Shown here: positions 38,355 to 51,582 of the stretch, piece after piece
Layout of the letters: each line of letters begins with the position of its first letter
Numbering within the stretch: position 1 is the first letter of the stretch
From: Brachynemurus nebulosus
Taxonomy: Eukaryota > Arthropoda > Insecta > Neuroptera > Myrmeleontidae
Direction: 5' to 3'
Assembly: GCA_035578155.1 (NCBI GenBank)
Contig: JAPWDM010000001.1
Span: 8,830,670-8,894,669, forward strand
DNA: 64,000 bases
The notes under the pieces: generated by a model
The model's input: only the letters and a program-made list of their open reading frames with translations
Told to the model about the DNA's origin: nothing
The model's database searches: none
Position numbers and translations under genes: made by a program

Positions 38355-40011
38355 AAAACGCCGTGAGCAGCGGGGCCCCATCACGGTAGTCGAATTTTCC
38401 CCTTCATCTTCGGTATTGAATGTCTACAAGCGAAATGTGATTGAAAGTCTACAACCGAATTGTCATTTTGTTGGTTCCAAAACTGGTGATGAGTGTTCGG
38501 CTGATCGAAGCTTTAAAAAAAGGTTTTAAGTATTTAAGGGCTGTATCTCAGTAAATTTCAATTTTGTGCCGAAAACAGGTAGCAGAAAAATAGCCAACAC
38601 AATTCGTACGAGGACATTCCTGCCCATGTTTTTCCGCTAATTGCCTTTATGTTTTAGTTTTAAAAATTAAAAAAGGACCTTAAATAGTAAACTGGAAGGC
38701 CTTTATAAAGATATTTTTTCTTTCCAAAAAAATCCAAAATTTCTATTTTATAAATACTAAAAATCCAAAATTCCTAATTTATAAATAAACAGTGACTTTA
38801 ATAACATTTTTAAATTACTTAATATGTATGTATTTCATTTGTCATAAAAGTAAGTTCACTTTTTTTTAAATTTTTTAAAATTACTATTCGCCTACTTGTA
38901 TTTAGAATAAACATAATGCTTTTAAAACACATTTAACAATAGCATTCAATTCCGATGTAAAAATGGGAGAAGTAGGGGGAAAAGTGATGCGGACTCCCTA
39001 CAAGGTACTAGCTGGATACTAACTGAATACACGTACAAAATTTCAGCCCTTTAGGTTTCCTTATGGAGTCTCTAGACGTGTTAGAAAACAAGCAAAAAAA
39101 TTAAGGAAATATTGGCGTAAAAATCGTGGGGGTAAGGGTTAAAAGTTGAAACCTCCAAAAAACAGTGTCTGGCTATTAGCTTAACCTGTACACCAAATTT
39201 CAGCCCTCTAGGTTTATTTGGGGAGATTTTGACCCGAACGAAACTGTTAAAAAACAAGAAAAATCATGTTCTTTTGGGTATAAAAATGGTGGGGATAGGG
39301 GTTAAAAGTCGAGACCCCCAAAAGGCACCCCCTTGATACTAACTCAATCCGAATACAAAATTTCAGCCCTCTAGGTTTATTCGGGTGACCTGTGCGAGTG
39401 GTACAAACTTCGAAAACGTCGAAAATGCATGAAATTGTAGCTTAAAAATGAGGTGGGTGGAGGTAAAATATTAAAACCTCCAAAAAGCACAACCTAGGTA
39501 CGAACTTTATCAACACACCAAATTTCAACCCTCTACGTTAATTCTGGGGGGCTGGGGGCCTGTTAGATCCAGCAAAAATCGTTTTTCCCCCCTCTACTCC
39601 CACCATATCATCCTAGGAAGCTGAATTTTGGATATGTTGTAGATAATTGACCGAAACATTATTTAAAACCGGTTTGGAAAAGTTTTATTGCTTTTCCGCC
39701 CCCCACCAACCCCTTAAAGGTCGGGTCAGAAAAAAAATTTGCCCAAAATTTGACCCCACTTTGATAGTATGAGGTGCCTCGAAAATGAGCCCCATTTACC
39801 AAATTTCATCTCTTAACTTCCATAGGGGGGCCCTACACAAATTAAAAGGTGGCGGGAAAATATATATATATATATATATATATCAGACATTTTTTTTTTC
39901 TACATATTCGTGTTCTACGGGTCCGAAAACGGATAGCGCCCCTACTCTCGCCTCTCGCAGCTCTTATCGTATAGACTGTATAAGTCTAATTTTTCGGAGA
40001 AAATTCGACTA
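38355..40011 (+). repeat. Array, full unit 3
   Basis: Nearly identical to units 4-6. Its (TA)n tract (39861-39884) is the shortest in the array. Confidence 0.95.
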
Positions 40012-41513
40012 AAAACGCCGTGAGCAGCGGGGCCCCATCACGGTAGTCGAATTTTCCCCTTCATCTTCGGTATTGAATGTCTACAAGCGAAATGTGATTG
40101 AAAGTCTACAACCGAATTGTCATTTTGTTGGTTCCAAAACTGGTGATGAGTGTTCGGCTGATCGAAGCTTTAAAAAAAGGTTTTAAGTATTTAAGGGCTG
40201 TATCTCAGTAAATTTCAATTTTGTGCCGAAAACAGGTAGCAGAAAAATAGCCAACACAATTCGTACGAGGACATTCCTGCCCATGTTTTTCCGCTAATTG
40301 CCTTTATGTTTTAGTTTTAAAAATTAAAAAAGGACCTTAAATAGTAAACTGGAAGGCCTTTATAAAGATATTTTTTCTTTCCAAAAAAATCCAAAATTTC
40401 TATTTTATAAATACTAAAAATCCAAAATTCCTAATTTATAAATAAACAGTGACTTTAATAACATTTTTAAATTACTTAATATGTATGTATTTCATTTGTC
40501 ATAAAAGTAAGTTCACTTTTTTTTAAATTTTTTAAAATTACTATTCGCCTACTTGTATTTAGAATAAACATAATGCTTTTAAAACACATTTAACAATAGC
40601 ATTCAATTCCGATGTAAAAATGGGAGAAGTAGGGGGAAAAGTGATGCGGACTCCCTACAAGGTACTAGCTGGATACTAACTGAATACACGTACAAAATTT
40701 CAGCCCTTTAGGTTTCCTTATGGAGTCTCTAGACGTGTTAGAAAACAAGCAAAAAAATTAAGGAAATATTGGCGTAAAAATCGTGGGGGTAAGGGTTAAA
40801 AGTTGAAACCTCCAAAAAACAGTGTCTGGCTATTAGCTTAACCTGTACACCAAATTTCAGCCCTCTAGGTTTATTTGGGGAGATTTTGACCCGAACGAAA
40901 CTGTTAAAAAACAAGAAAAATCATGTTCTTTTGGGTATAAAAATGGTGGGGATAGGGGTTAAAAGTCGAGACCCCCAAAAGGCACCCCCTTGATACTAAC
41001 TCAATCCGAATACAAAATTTCAGCCCTCTAGGTTTATTCGGGTGACCTGTGCGAGTGGTACAAACTTCGAAAACGTCGAAAATGCATGAAATTGTAGCTT
41101 AAAAATGAGGTGGGTGGAGGTAAAATATTAAAACCTCCAAAAAGCACAACCTAGGTACGAACTTTATCAACACACCAAATTTCAACCCTCTACGTTAATT
41201 CTGGGGGGCTGGGGGCCTGTTAGATCCAGCAAAAATCGTTTTTCCCCCCTCTACTCCCACCATATCATCCTAGGAAGCTGAATTTTGGATATGTTGTAGA
41301 TAATTGACCGAAACATTATTTAAAACCGGTTTGGAAAAGTTTTATTGCTTTTCCGCCCCCCACCAACCCCTTAAAGGTCGGGTCAGAAAAAAAATTTGCC
41401 CAAAATTTGACCCCACTTTGATAGTATGAGGTGCCTCGAAAATGAGCCCCATTTACCAAATTTCATCTCTTAACTTCCATAGGGGGGCCCTACACAAATT
41501 AAAAGGTGGCGGG

Positions 41514-41554
<41 letters not shown>

Positions 41555-41678
41555 CATTTTTTTTTTCTACATATTCGTGTTCTACGGGTCCGAAAACGGA
41601 TAGCGCCCCTACTCTCGCCTCTCGCAGCTCTTATCGTATAGACTGTATAAGTCTAATTTTTCGGAGAAAATTCGACTA
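40012..41678 (+). repeat. Array, full unit 4
   Basis: Nearly identical to units 3, 5 and 6. (TA)n at 41517-41550. Confidence 0.95.
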
Positions 41679-43180
41679 AAAACGCCGTGAGCAGCGGGGC
41701 CCCATCACGGTAGTCGAATTTTCCCCTTCATCTTCGGTATTGAATGTCTACAAGCGAAATGTGATTGAAAGTCTACAACCGAATTGTCATTTTGTTGGTT
41801 CCAAAACTGGTGATGAGTGTTCGGCTGATCGAAGCTTTAAAAAAAGGTTTTAAGTATTTAAGGGCTGTATCTCAGTAAATTTCAATTTTGTGCCGAAAAC
41901 AGGTAGCAGAAAAATAGCCAACACAATTCGTACGAGGACATTCCTGCCCATGTTTTTCCGCTAATTGCCTTTATGTTTTAGTTTTAAAAATTAAAAAAGG
42001 ACCTTAAATAGTAAACTGGAAGGCCTTTATAAAGATATTTTTTCTTTCCAAAAAAATCCAAAATTTCTATTTTATAAATACTAAAAATCCAAAATTCCTA
42101 ATTTATAAATAAACAGTGACTTTAATAACATTTTTAAATTACTTAATATGTATGTATTTCATTTGTCATAAAAGTAAGTTCACTTTTTTTTAAATTTTTT
42201 AAAATTACTATTCGCCTACTTGTATTTAGAATAAACATAATGCTTTTAAAACACATTTAACAATAGCATTCAATTCCGATGTAAAAATGGGAGAAGTAGG
42301 GGGAAAAGTGATGCGGACTCCCTACAAGGTACTAGCTGGATACTAACTGAATACACGTACAAAATTTCAGCCCTTTAGGTTTCCTTATGGAGTCTCTAGA
42401 CGTGTTAGAAAACAAGCAAAAAAATTAAGGAAATATTGGCGTAAAAATCGTGGGGGTAAGGGTTAAAAGTTGAAACCTCCAAAAAACAGTGTCTGGCTAT
42501 TAGCTTAACCTGTACACCAAATTTCAGCCCTCTAGGTTTATTTGGGGAGATTTTGACCCGAACGAAACTGTTAAAAAACAAGAAAAATCATGTTCTTTTG
42601 GGTATAAAAATGGTGGGGATAGGGGTTAAAAGTCGAGACCCCCAAAAGGCACCCCCTTGATACTAACTCAATCCGAATACAAAATTTCAGCCCTCTAGGT
42701 TTATTCGGGTGACCTGTGCGAGTGGTACAAACTTCGAAAACGTCGAAAATGCATGAAATTGTAGCTTAAAAATGAGGTGGGTGGAGGTAAAATATTAAAA
42801 CCTCCAAAAAGCACAACCTAGGTACGAACTTTATCAACACACCAAATTTCAACCCTCTACGTTAATTCTGGGGGGCTGGGGGCCTGTTAGATCCAGCAAA
42901 AATCGTTTTTCCCCCCTCTACTCCCACCATATCATCCTAGGAAGCTGAATTTTGGATATGTTGTAGATAATTGACCGAAACATTATTTAAAACCGGTTTG
43001 GAAAAGTTTTATTGCTTTTCCGCCCCCCACCAACCCCTTAAAGGTCGGGTCAGAAAAAAAATTTGCCCAAAATTTGACCCCACTTTGATAGTATGAGGTG
43101 CCTCGAAAATGAGCCCCATTTACCAAATTTCATCTCTTAACTTCCATAGGGGGGCCCTACACAAATTAAAAGGTGGCGGG

Positions 43181-43217
<37 letters not shown>

Positions 43218-43341
43218 CATTTTTTTTTTCTACATATTCGTGTTCTACGGGTCCGAAAACGGATAGCGCCCCTACTCTCGCCTCTCGCAGCTCTTATCGT
43301 ATAGACTGTATAAGTCTAATTTTTCGGAGAAAATTCGACTA
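41679..43341 (+). repeat. Array, full unit 5
   Basis: Nearly identical to units 3, 4 and 6. (TA)n at 43186-43214. Confidence 0.95.
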
Positions 43342-44843
43342 AAAACGCCGTGAGCAGCGGGGCCCCATCACGGTAGTCGAATTTTCCCCTTCATCTTCGG
43401 TATTGAATGTCTACAAGCGAAATGTGATTGAAAGTCTACAACCGAATTGTCATTTTGTTGGTTCCAAAACTGGTGATGAGTGTTCGGCTGATCGAAGCTT
43501 TAAAAAAAGGTTTTAAGTATTTAAGGGCTGTATCTCAGTAAATTTCAATTTTGTGCCGAAAACAGGTAGCAGAAAAATAGCCAACACAATTCGTACGAGG
43601 ACATTCCTGCCCATGTTTTTCCGCTAATTGCCTTTATGTTTTAGTTTTAAAAATTAAAAAAGGACCTTAAATAGTAAACTGGAAGGCCTTTATAAAGATA
43701 TTTTTTCTTTCCAAAAAAATCCAAAATTTCTATTTTATAAATACTAAAAATCCAAAATTCCTAATTTATAAATAAACAGTGACTTTAATAACATTTTTAA
43801 ATTACTTAATATGTATGTATTTCATTTGTCATAAAAGTAAGTTCACTTTTTTTTAAATTTTTTAAAATTACTATTCGCCTACTTGTATTTAGAATAAACA
43901 TAATGCTTTTAAAACACATTTAACAATAGCATTCAATTCCGATGTAAAAATGGGAGAAGTAGGGGGAAAAGTGATGCGGACTCCCTACAAGGTACTAGCT
44001 GGATACTAACTGAATACACGTACAAAATTTCAGCCCTTTAGGTTTCCTTATGGAGTCTCTAGACGTGTTAGAAAACAAGCAAAAAAATTAAGGAAATATT
44101 GGCGTAAAAATCGTGGGGGTAAGGGTTAAAAGTTGAAACCTCCAAAAAACAGTGTCTGGCTATTAGCTTAACCTGTACACCAAATTTCAGCCCTCTAGGT
44201 TTATTTGGGGAGATTTTGACCCGAACGAAACTGTTAAAAAACAAGAAAAATCATGTTCTTTTGGGTATAAAAATGGTGGGGATAGGGGTTAAAAGTCGAG
44301 ACCCCCAAAAGGCACCCCCTTGATACTAACTCAATCCGAATACAAAATTTCAGCCCTCTAGGTTTATTCGGGTGACCTGTGCGAGTGGTACAAACTTCGA
44401 AAACGTCGAAAATGCATGAAATTGTAGCTTAAAAATGAGGTGGGTGGAGGTAAAATATTAAAACCTCCAAAAAGCACAACCTAGGTACGAACTTTATCAA
44501 CACACCAAATTTCAACCCTCTACGTTAATTCTGGGGGGCTGGGGGCCTGTTAGATCCAGCAAAAATCGTTTTTCCCCCCTCTACTCCCACCATATCATCC
44601 TAGGAAGCTGAATTTTGGATATGTTGTAGATAATTGACCGAAACATTATTTAAAACCGGTTTGGAAAAGTTTTATTGCTTTTCCGCCCCCCACCAACCCC
44701 TTAAAGGTCGGGTCAGAAAAAAAATTTGCCCAAAATTTGACCCCACTTTGATAGTATGAGGTGCCTCGAAAATGAGCCCCATTTACCAAATTTCATCTCT
44801 TAACTTCCATAGGGGGGCCCTACACAAATTAAAAGGTGGCGGG

Positions 44844-44884
<41 letters not shown>

Positions 44885-45009
44885 CATTTTTTTTTTCTAC
44901 ATATTCGTGTTCTACGGGTCCGAAAACGGATAGCGCCCCTACTCTCGCCTCTCGCAGCTCTTATCGTATAGACTGTATAAGTCTAATTTTTCGGAGAAAA
45001 TTCGACTAA
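43342..45009 (+). repeat. Array, full unit 6
   Basis: Nearly identical to units 3-5. It ends ATTCGACTA and then joins directly to the diverged last unit, without a hairpin. Confidence 0.95.
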
Positions 45010-46109
45010 TAAAAATCCAAAATTCCTAAATAATAATTAAATAAATAAATAAACAGTGACTTTAATAACATTTGCAAATTACTTAATATGTATGTATTTC
45101 ATTTGTATTCACTTTTTTTTAAATTTTTTAAAATTACTATTCGCCTACTTGTATTTACAATAAAAGTAATGCATTTAAAACACATTTAACAATAGCATTC
45201 AATTCCGATGTAAAAATGGAAGAAGTGGGGGGAAAAGTAATGTGGACTCACTAAAAGGTACTAGCTGGATACTAACTGAATACACGTACAAAATTTCAGC
45301 CCTCTAGGTTTCCTTATGGAGTCTCTAGACGTGTTAGAAAACAAGCAAAAAAATTAAGGAAATATTGGCGTAAAAATCGTGGGGGTAAGGGTTAAAAGTT
45401 GAAACCTCCAAAAAACAGTGTCTGGCTATTAGCTTAACCTGTACACCAAATTTCAGCTCTCTAGGTTTATTTCGGGAGATTTTGACCCGAACGAAACTGT
45501 TAAAAAACAAGAAAAATCATGGTATTTTGGGTATAAAAATGGTGGGGGTAGGGGTTAAAAGTCGAGACCCCCAAAAGGCACCCCCTTGATACTAACTCAA
45601 TCCGAATACAAAATTTCAGCCCTCTAGGTTTATTCGGGTGACCTGTGCGAGTGGTACAAACTTCGAAAACGTCGAAAATGCATGAAATTGTAGCTTAAAA
45701 ATGAGGGGGGTGGGGGTAAAATATTAAAACCTCCAAAAAGCACAACCTAGGTACGAGCTTTATCAACACACCAAATTTCAACCCTCTACGTTAATTCTGG
45801 GGGGCTGGGGGCCTGTTAGATCCAGCGAAAATCGTTTTTCCCCCCTCCACTCCCACCAAATCATCCTAGGAAGCTGAATTTTGGATATGTTGTAGATAAT
45901 TGACCGAAACATTATTTCCAACCGGTTTGGAAAAGTTTTATTGCTTTTCCGCCCCCCACCACCCCCTTAAAGGTCGGGTCCGAAAAAAAATTTGCCCAAA
46001 ATTTGACCCCACTTTGATAGTATTGTTGTGCATCGGAATAAGCCCCACTTACCAAATTTCATCTCTTAACTTCCATAGGGGGGCCCTACACATATTAAAA
46101 GGTTGCGGG

Positions 46110-46190
<81 letters not shown>

Positions 46191-46326
46191 CATCTTTTTT
46201 TTTACATAATCGTGTTCTACGGGTCCGAAAACGGATAGCGCCCCTGGTCTCGCCTCTCGCAGCTCTTATCGTATAGACTGTATAAGTCTAATTTTTCGGA
46301 GAAAATTCGACTAAAAAATTCGACTA
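45010..46326 (+). repeat. Array, partial diverged unit 7
   Basis: Lacks the hairpin and most of the first module, and carries many substitutions and indels. Its (TA)n tract is long (46115-46186). It ends with ATTCGACTAAAA twice in a row (46307-46327). Older edge copy of the array. Confidence 0.92.
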
Positions 46327-47100
46327 AAAAATGATCAAATAATTATTGTATCTACATTTTGTCTCAAACAGAGCAGGATATTCAACAAAACTATCGCGAA
46401 GATGACAGCAGTGGATATATTTAAAACGAATCTTACATTATGAGATAATTAGATATGAAACAACTTCATCTTGAGCAAGCCGAAAAATAGTTCTCAGCAA
46501 GTTAACGTTGGATTTTCTCAATAGTGACCTTAACTTTCTTACCCCTAGCGCACGCCGGTAACTTTTGAAAAGCCGCGGTCCTATTATAGAACCTACCATT
46601 TGTTCAAAATTGTCAATGTTTAATTGAGTTTGTTTCAAGGCTCCGCAAGACAATTTTGCACCGAGTCCCGCCTTTGGTCGAGCCGGATCTGTCTATGTGA
46701 TTAAAAATTTAATCAATAAGTTTATGGTTCAGAAATTACACATACAGTTGCACAGATAATATATTAATATTTCAAACTAACGTGAGACAGACGGGAGAAA
46801 CACAGTCATGTACCAATTCACCGAATATATCAGAACATCAGTTTGAAGTACCTATTGGAAACTACTTAGTTAAAACTAAATACTGTTAATATTTTAACAA
46901 TAAAATTACATATTATACATCCTAGATTGAATGCTCACTGAATAAACTATCTGAATAGGTCGTACCTTCTTAGTATGTAATTTGGATATAAGCACTGTGG
47001 ACGTTACCGGTTTTTATTAAAAATTAATACTGTACTTTATAATTAATAATTGAACAATGGTTCTTAATACATTCTCTTTAGTAATACGTGAATATAATAG
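46327..47100. other. Mostly anonymous DNA; one unidentified minus-strand frame
   Basis: The first 350 bp have more balanced composition than their surroundings and contain the open frame listed at 46438-46692. The rest is AT-rich with no recognisable feature. Confidence 0.4.
46438..46692 (-). CDS. Unidentified possible exon
   Basis: The minus-strand frame runs from about 46692 to a TAA at 46438. It reads DPARPKAGLGAKLSCG at the start, then an acidic/hydrophobic stretch and a basic segment RLFKSYRRALGVRKLRSLLR, ending DEVVSYLIIS. The composition is unlike the AT noise frames around it. In the sense direction it is preceded by ACATAG, which could be a splice acceptor, and there is no suitable ATG upstream, so it would be a terminal exon. 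GLGAK is reminiscent of a G-patch core, but one short word is not evidence. I do not recognise the protein. Confidence 0.25.
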   Translation of the reverse strand, partial: TDPARPKAGLGAKLSCGALKQTQLNIDNFEQMVGSIIGPRLFKSYRRALGVRKLRSLLRKSNVNLLRTIFRLAQDEVVSYLIIS

Positions 47101-47115
47101 TTTTTGTTTCTATTT

Positions 47116-47202
<87 letters not shown>

Positions 47203-47228
47203 CAGGTATATATATATATATATATATA

Positions 47229-47300
47229 CCCGCAGGAATTTTTTCGGCATTAACAGTCGCGTCACCCTTCAAAAGGATAAGAGTTATTTCTTTTCTTTCT
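47229..47300 (-). mobile_element. Partial copy of the CAGGGTG-ended small element
   Basis: GGAATTTTTTCGGCATTAAC, then AGTCGCGTCACCC and TTCAAAAGGATAAGAG, is the reverse complement of a diverged version of 47441-47493. It is an oppositely oriented copy, or a fold-back partner, of the element at 47422. Confidence 0.6.
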
Positions 47301-47355
47301 TCTTCTTTTCTTTGTATATATACACACATATATATCATATATATAAATATGTACG

Positions 47356-47421
<66 letters not shown>

Positions 47422-47551
47422 CAGGGTGTAAGAGAAATACCTCTTATCTTTTTGAGGGATGACGCGACTGTTAATTCTGAAAAAATTCTTACGGTTTTAG
47501 TGTCTACAGGGTGCTATGAGTCACCCCTCAAAAGGATGATGCTCTGACATC

Positions 47552-47554
<3 letters not shown>
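47422..47554 (+). mobile_element. Small MITE with CAGGGTGT ends in (TA)n
   Basis: The left end is CAGGGTGTAAGAG and the reverse complement of the right end is CAGGATGTCAGAG. Both continue into TTTTTGAGGGATGAC / TTTTGAGGGGTGACT. The flanks are TATATA on both sides, compatible with a TA target. Length 133 bp. Confidence 0.68.
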
Positions 47555-47617
<63 letters not shown>

Positions 47618-47620
<3 letters not shown>

Positions 47621-50133
47621 ATTTATTAATCCTAATATTTAAGGAATATTTTAATTTAGTTACCTTTTTCAATGAGATTCAGTTTTTGATTATTAGGACC
47701 ATAAGTATTATTAATACTTATTTTTGTAGCAACAGAGCCTCTATTATTCGAAAGTTATAAATTAATTTCTTTTAAAAGCGATGCCTTTCACGCGTAGGTT
47801 TTTGTAGGATGACCATTTTGTGTGCTGTAGATCACAAAACTTATATATTATTAGTGGTGCCTGCTAAAATTGGCAAAACGGAACACTTATGCAATCATTT
47901 CGGTGTCTGTCCGAGTGTCACAGGAAACCACTCGACGCAAAAATTTGAAACTTAGCACGGAGATAGGGTGTGGTGGCTTAATTACAAATGTGAAGTTGAA
48001 TTTGAATTCTGGGGGTTAATTTTAAGAAATAACCTGTAAAGTAAAAACAAAATTTTTTGCCAAGAGTACCGAGTAAGGTATCAAATGAAAGCCTAGTAAA
48101 GCACGAATCCAGTATAAGATATATATAACTACATACTTTCGTCCTGCAACGTATTTTAAATGTAGTCAGTATATTACTTAAATATTTTCAATATAATTTT
48201 CTTAAAATTAATTTATAATATTTGAAATACATACCCATTCCAACCCTGTTCTATTTTATGATTATTGTATCACACATATACAGTTTAAAAATATTTCGTA
48301 ATTAATCATTGGTACGTGTGTTATGTAATTTCATAAAATAAAGAATTCGTATTTATATACTACAAAATTCCATAGGTAGTGCGCAAGCGACTTCCGAACA
48401 AAAGATACAAACATATTTAAGTCAGCTGAAAATACAAAAAGGGTTGTTGTATTGCAATGCATTACATTCAGTTAGTTTGGAGATAAGCTTCTGTTATCTC
48501 ACAGCATATAAATTAGTGGACTATATAGGCGGTAAATACGTCTCATTACCACCAGTCACCTGGTCCTTAATACTTCATGACAAACACTCTTTTGATTTAA
48601 CTTATTAAACTTTAATTAAGTATGTTATAACAATACTTTCGGATTATTCGGGAGATTTTTAGTGTAGTTTAGTGTTAATGGTATAGTATTTTTCCATATT
48701 TATGACAACAATAATATTTGATGAAAATTAAATTAAACGTGAGTCTTTTCTTAATAAAATTTAATGTCATTTTTGTTTAAGCAATTGTATGTTTTGTGAT
48801 TATTTTACATACATTTGTGTTATCCAAATTTAATCTTTCTTTTTGTCTTATTAGCGTTATTTAGGATTAAGATTATTTTCTCCCGGGATAATCTCTGCGT
48901 ATTTTCAGTAATCTCTACGTTTAATATGAGTAAATAATTTGTATTATATTATATTATTCGTTAATCTGTCACACCCCTCGATAACAGGTAAAATTCTGAA
49001 TTAAACAAAGATCAGGTGTGATCAGGTAATAACTTTTCATTTAATTATATTAAACAACCTTAAATATTTTAAAAGTTTATGTATTTATCGATTGGAAAAT
49101 TAATAACATTGTTTTACACTGAAAAGAAATACCTTGGTAAAATCGAAAATTTTGCATAGTAATTGTATAATTCTTAGAAAATATTAGATTTAACTATTAA
49201 AATATTTGCATGTAATAATACTTCATTTTTAATTTGAATACGACTGAATAGTATCAATTTTTTTTTTTTTTTGGCAACACCAAACTTGTCAAATTTTAAT
49301 ACGTTTCCTACTTAATTTTAACATAAAATATAAAATTAACGTTATAACTCAACAATGTCGTTGTTAAAAAAATTGTTAACTGATAATAATACATTGTTGA
49401 TACAGAGCCTGGTACAAACTTGTACGACTTATGTACATATACACACATATACATATATATCGACCAAATTCAGTTTTGGCGCTAACTTTGAATATCAAAT
49501 CAAGTGACAACAAAGTACCTAAATATTGTAATTTAAAATAAGATACATAGTTTAAAAAATGGTATGAATGAATGAAAATTTAACATACGTAAAAAAAGTA
49601 TTTTCTTTCTTTTATAAAGTACAAAGCACCTTTGTCTAAAATATATACAGTGGCTATAGAATGTACACTTCCGAACAAAATAAACAGCGCCTCTTATCTT
49701 TTAACAGTATTGTTTAAGAGAAATATTGTATATATATTTTTTCCACTTTTTTTTTATTCAGTTTCTGCCATTCTTTTCAGATGTAATTTGTCGACTAATT
49801 TAGAAATTCAAATAGCTTTTATAAAACTCCCTCAATAATTCTCTAAAATATCTGAATCAAACAAGTTTTCAAATACATTTTTGATATGATCTGAAATAGC
49901 ATGCTGCACTCGGAATGTATTTAATAAGAAAAAAATTGTATTAAACAAAAATGAAATGAGTTTATCTAATATAATATTAAAATATGTTAAATGAGATATT
50001 TAAAAAAAAACGGGTGGTATATTACAATTTTAACCAAGGGTGTACTTTAAAATTTAAACTGGTATATTATCCACCTGGAGCGCTGTATTCGAATTTCGTA
50101 TCCCTGCGCATAAACAGAACTTGGCGTTTGTAT
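47618..50133. other. No gene recognised upstream of the SAM/C2H2 locus
   Basis: About 2.5 kb. The stretch 47890-48110 (words like CTTAGCACGGAGATAGG and GAGTACCGAGTAAGGTATC) looks like the interior of an old repeat. Short frames at 49632-49838 and 49984-50202 have no motif. The latter overlaps the left inverted repeat. Confidence 0.45.
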
Positions 50134-50216
50134 TGTGTTTGTTACTTTGTTAGTGAATGTATGCGTTCTTTTGCATCAAACTATTTAAGCAACTACCCTT
50201 AAAAAAGTGATTTACA
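50134..50216 (+). repeat. Left inverted repeat of the SAM/C2H2 unit
   Basis: Contains GTGAATGTATGCGTTCTTTT followed by GCATCAAACTATTT and GCAACT. The reverse complement of 55190-55264 has the same order with few changes, apart from a short extra ACTTTGTT here. The similarity extends inward to GTGATTTACAT / ATGATTTACAA. Confidence 0.85.
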
Positions 50217-51433
50217 TAAAAAAGGTATGTAAAATATTTAGATAATTGGATATTTACATATTAATTTCATATTAAAACAATATTGTTGGGAAAATTGAAG
50301 TTATAGTATGTGATGCAATAATTTTTTTTTTTTAATCGGTAATATCAAAAACGTTTTTCGTTTGTTCTATAAGCAATCTACTTTAACCTTTCACGTGTAA
50401 CAAAAAATACGTGTTTGAGCTTTAACTCTTTAAATAAAATAATTGTATGTATACATAATTGTTTCTTTTTTGCGGTAAACATCGAAAATATTGCACCACA
50501 TATTATATTTCAATTTACCCATATTGTTAAAAGTACGCCAACACATACGCCACGTTTTAATGATTAAGTTAAGACGTTATTTTTTCTTAATTTTTTTGTA
50601 AATGTAATTAAATGTATAATATTTCTAGCATGGATAATATTTCTAGCAGTGCTGAAGACGTTAGGGCGTTGGAATGTGAAGGAATTTCTCAGGAATTCGA
50701 AGAAAATCCGCTTTCAGAAAATGACGAACTGAAGAATTTACTGCATTCTTGGGGATTTGTGGAATTTTATTCATATTTTATATCGCAATCGATTAATATA
50801 GAAATATTAAAGGCCTTACTAGAAAAAGATTTGGACGAAATTTTCTCAAACAGCACTATTGGCGTAAAAATTGCTTTCAGACAGAAATTAACAGAATGGA
50901 GAAAACAAAACGTAAGTGTTAATTTTTTTTATTTGTTTGTATTTAATTACAATGTTCGTTTTTCCTAAATTCGAAATTTAAAAATTAAAGCCGTTTTATA
51001 TTCTGAAAGTATAGTATGTAGTTATGCTTTGTTGATTTTCAAATTATGTATACCTTAAAATTTTAAAATATTAAACAGTTCGTAACAACATTTTAAATAA
51101 ATTTATTAGCTATTGAAATTTAATTGTTAACTACTGAAATCTAACGATTATAATTATGTTCGTTGCGATTTTGTGTTATCAAATTCTGTAATTCAGTTTA
51201 ATTATAAAAATTCTAGTAGTTTTTATAACACATTATTTGGAAGGATTTATCAAATAATATAATTTTCACTATTTTTGAATATATTGGATCCTAATTTAAG
51301 CAACAGGGAAAAAGATATTGAAAATATAATTTTTAATAATAATTTTACGGATTCTTCATCATTATCACGTTGTTCAACACCTAGCAATACTTCTTCAACT
51401 TCTACATCATCAAATTCAGATTCAGAACCATTT

Positions 51434-51582
51434 GTAAGTAAATTCAAAAAACTATTACGTTCTCGCGTATCGCATTTATGAACTACAATTTTGTTTTGTA
51501 ACATAGCCATTCAAAAAATAACATTAGCTTTCGGAAATATTTGTAAATATTTGTATTTGTTGTTATTTTTATAGTGATTTAA
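51434..51582 (+). other. Start of intron 2
   Basis: Begins GTAAGT. It runs to the acceptor TTTTTAG at 51979 and is enlarged by the TTAA element 51583-51927. Confidence 0.6.

Larger units (their letters stand above)
47117..47617. repeat. Cluster of (TA)n tracts
   Basis: Separate (TA)n tracts at about 47117-47196, 47210-47228, 47363-47410 and 47558-47617, interleaved with two related small elements. Confidence 0.93.

Noticed and set aside
50135..50216. Assignment of the SAM/C2H2 unit to CACTA/EnSpm
   Set aside because: The inverted repeats do not start with CACT at a resolvable boundary and no 2-3 bp duplication was found.
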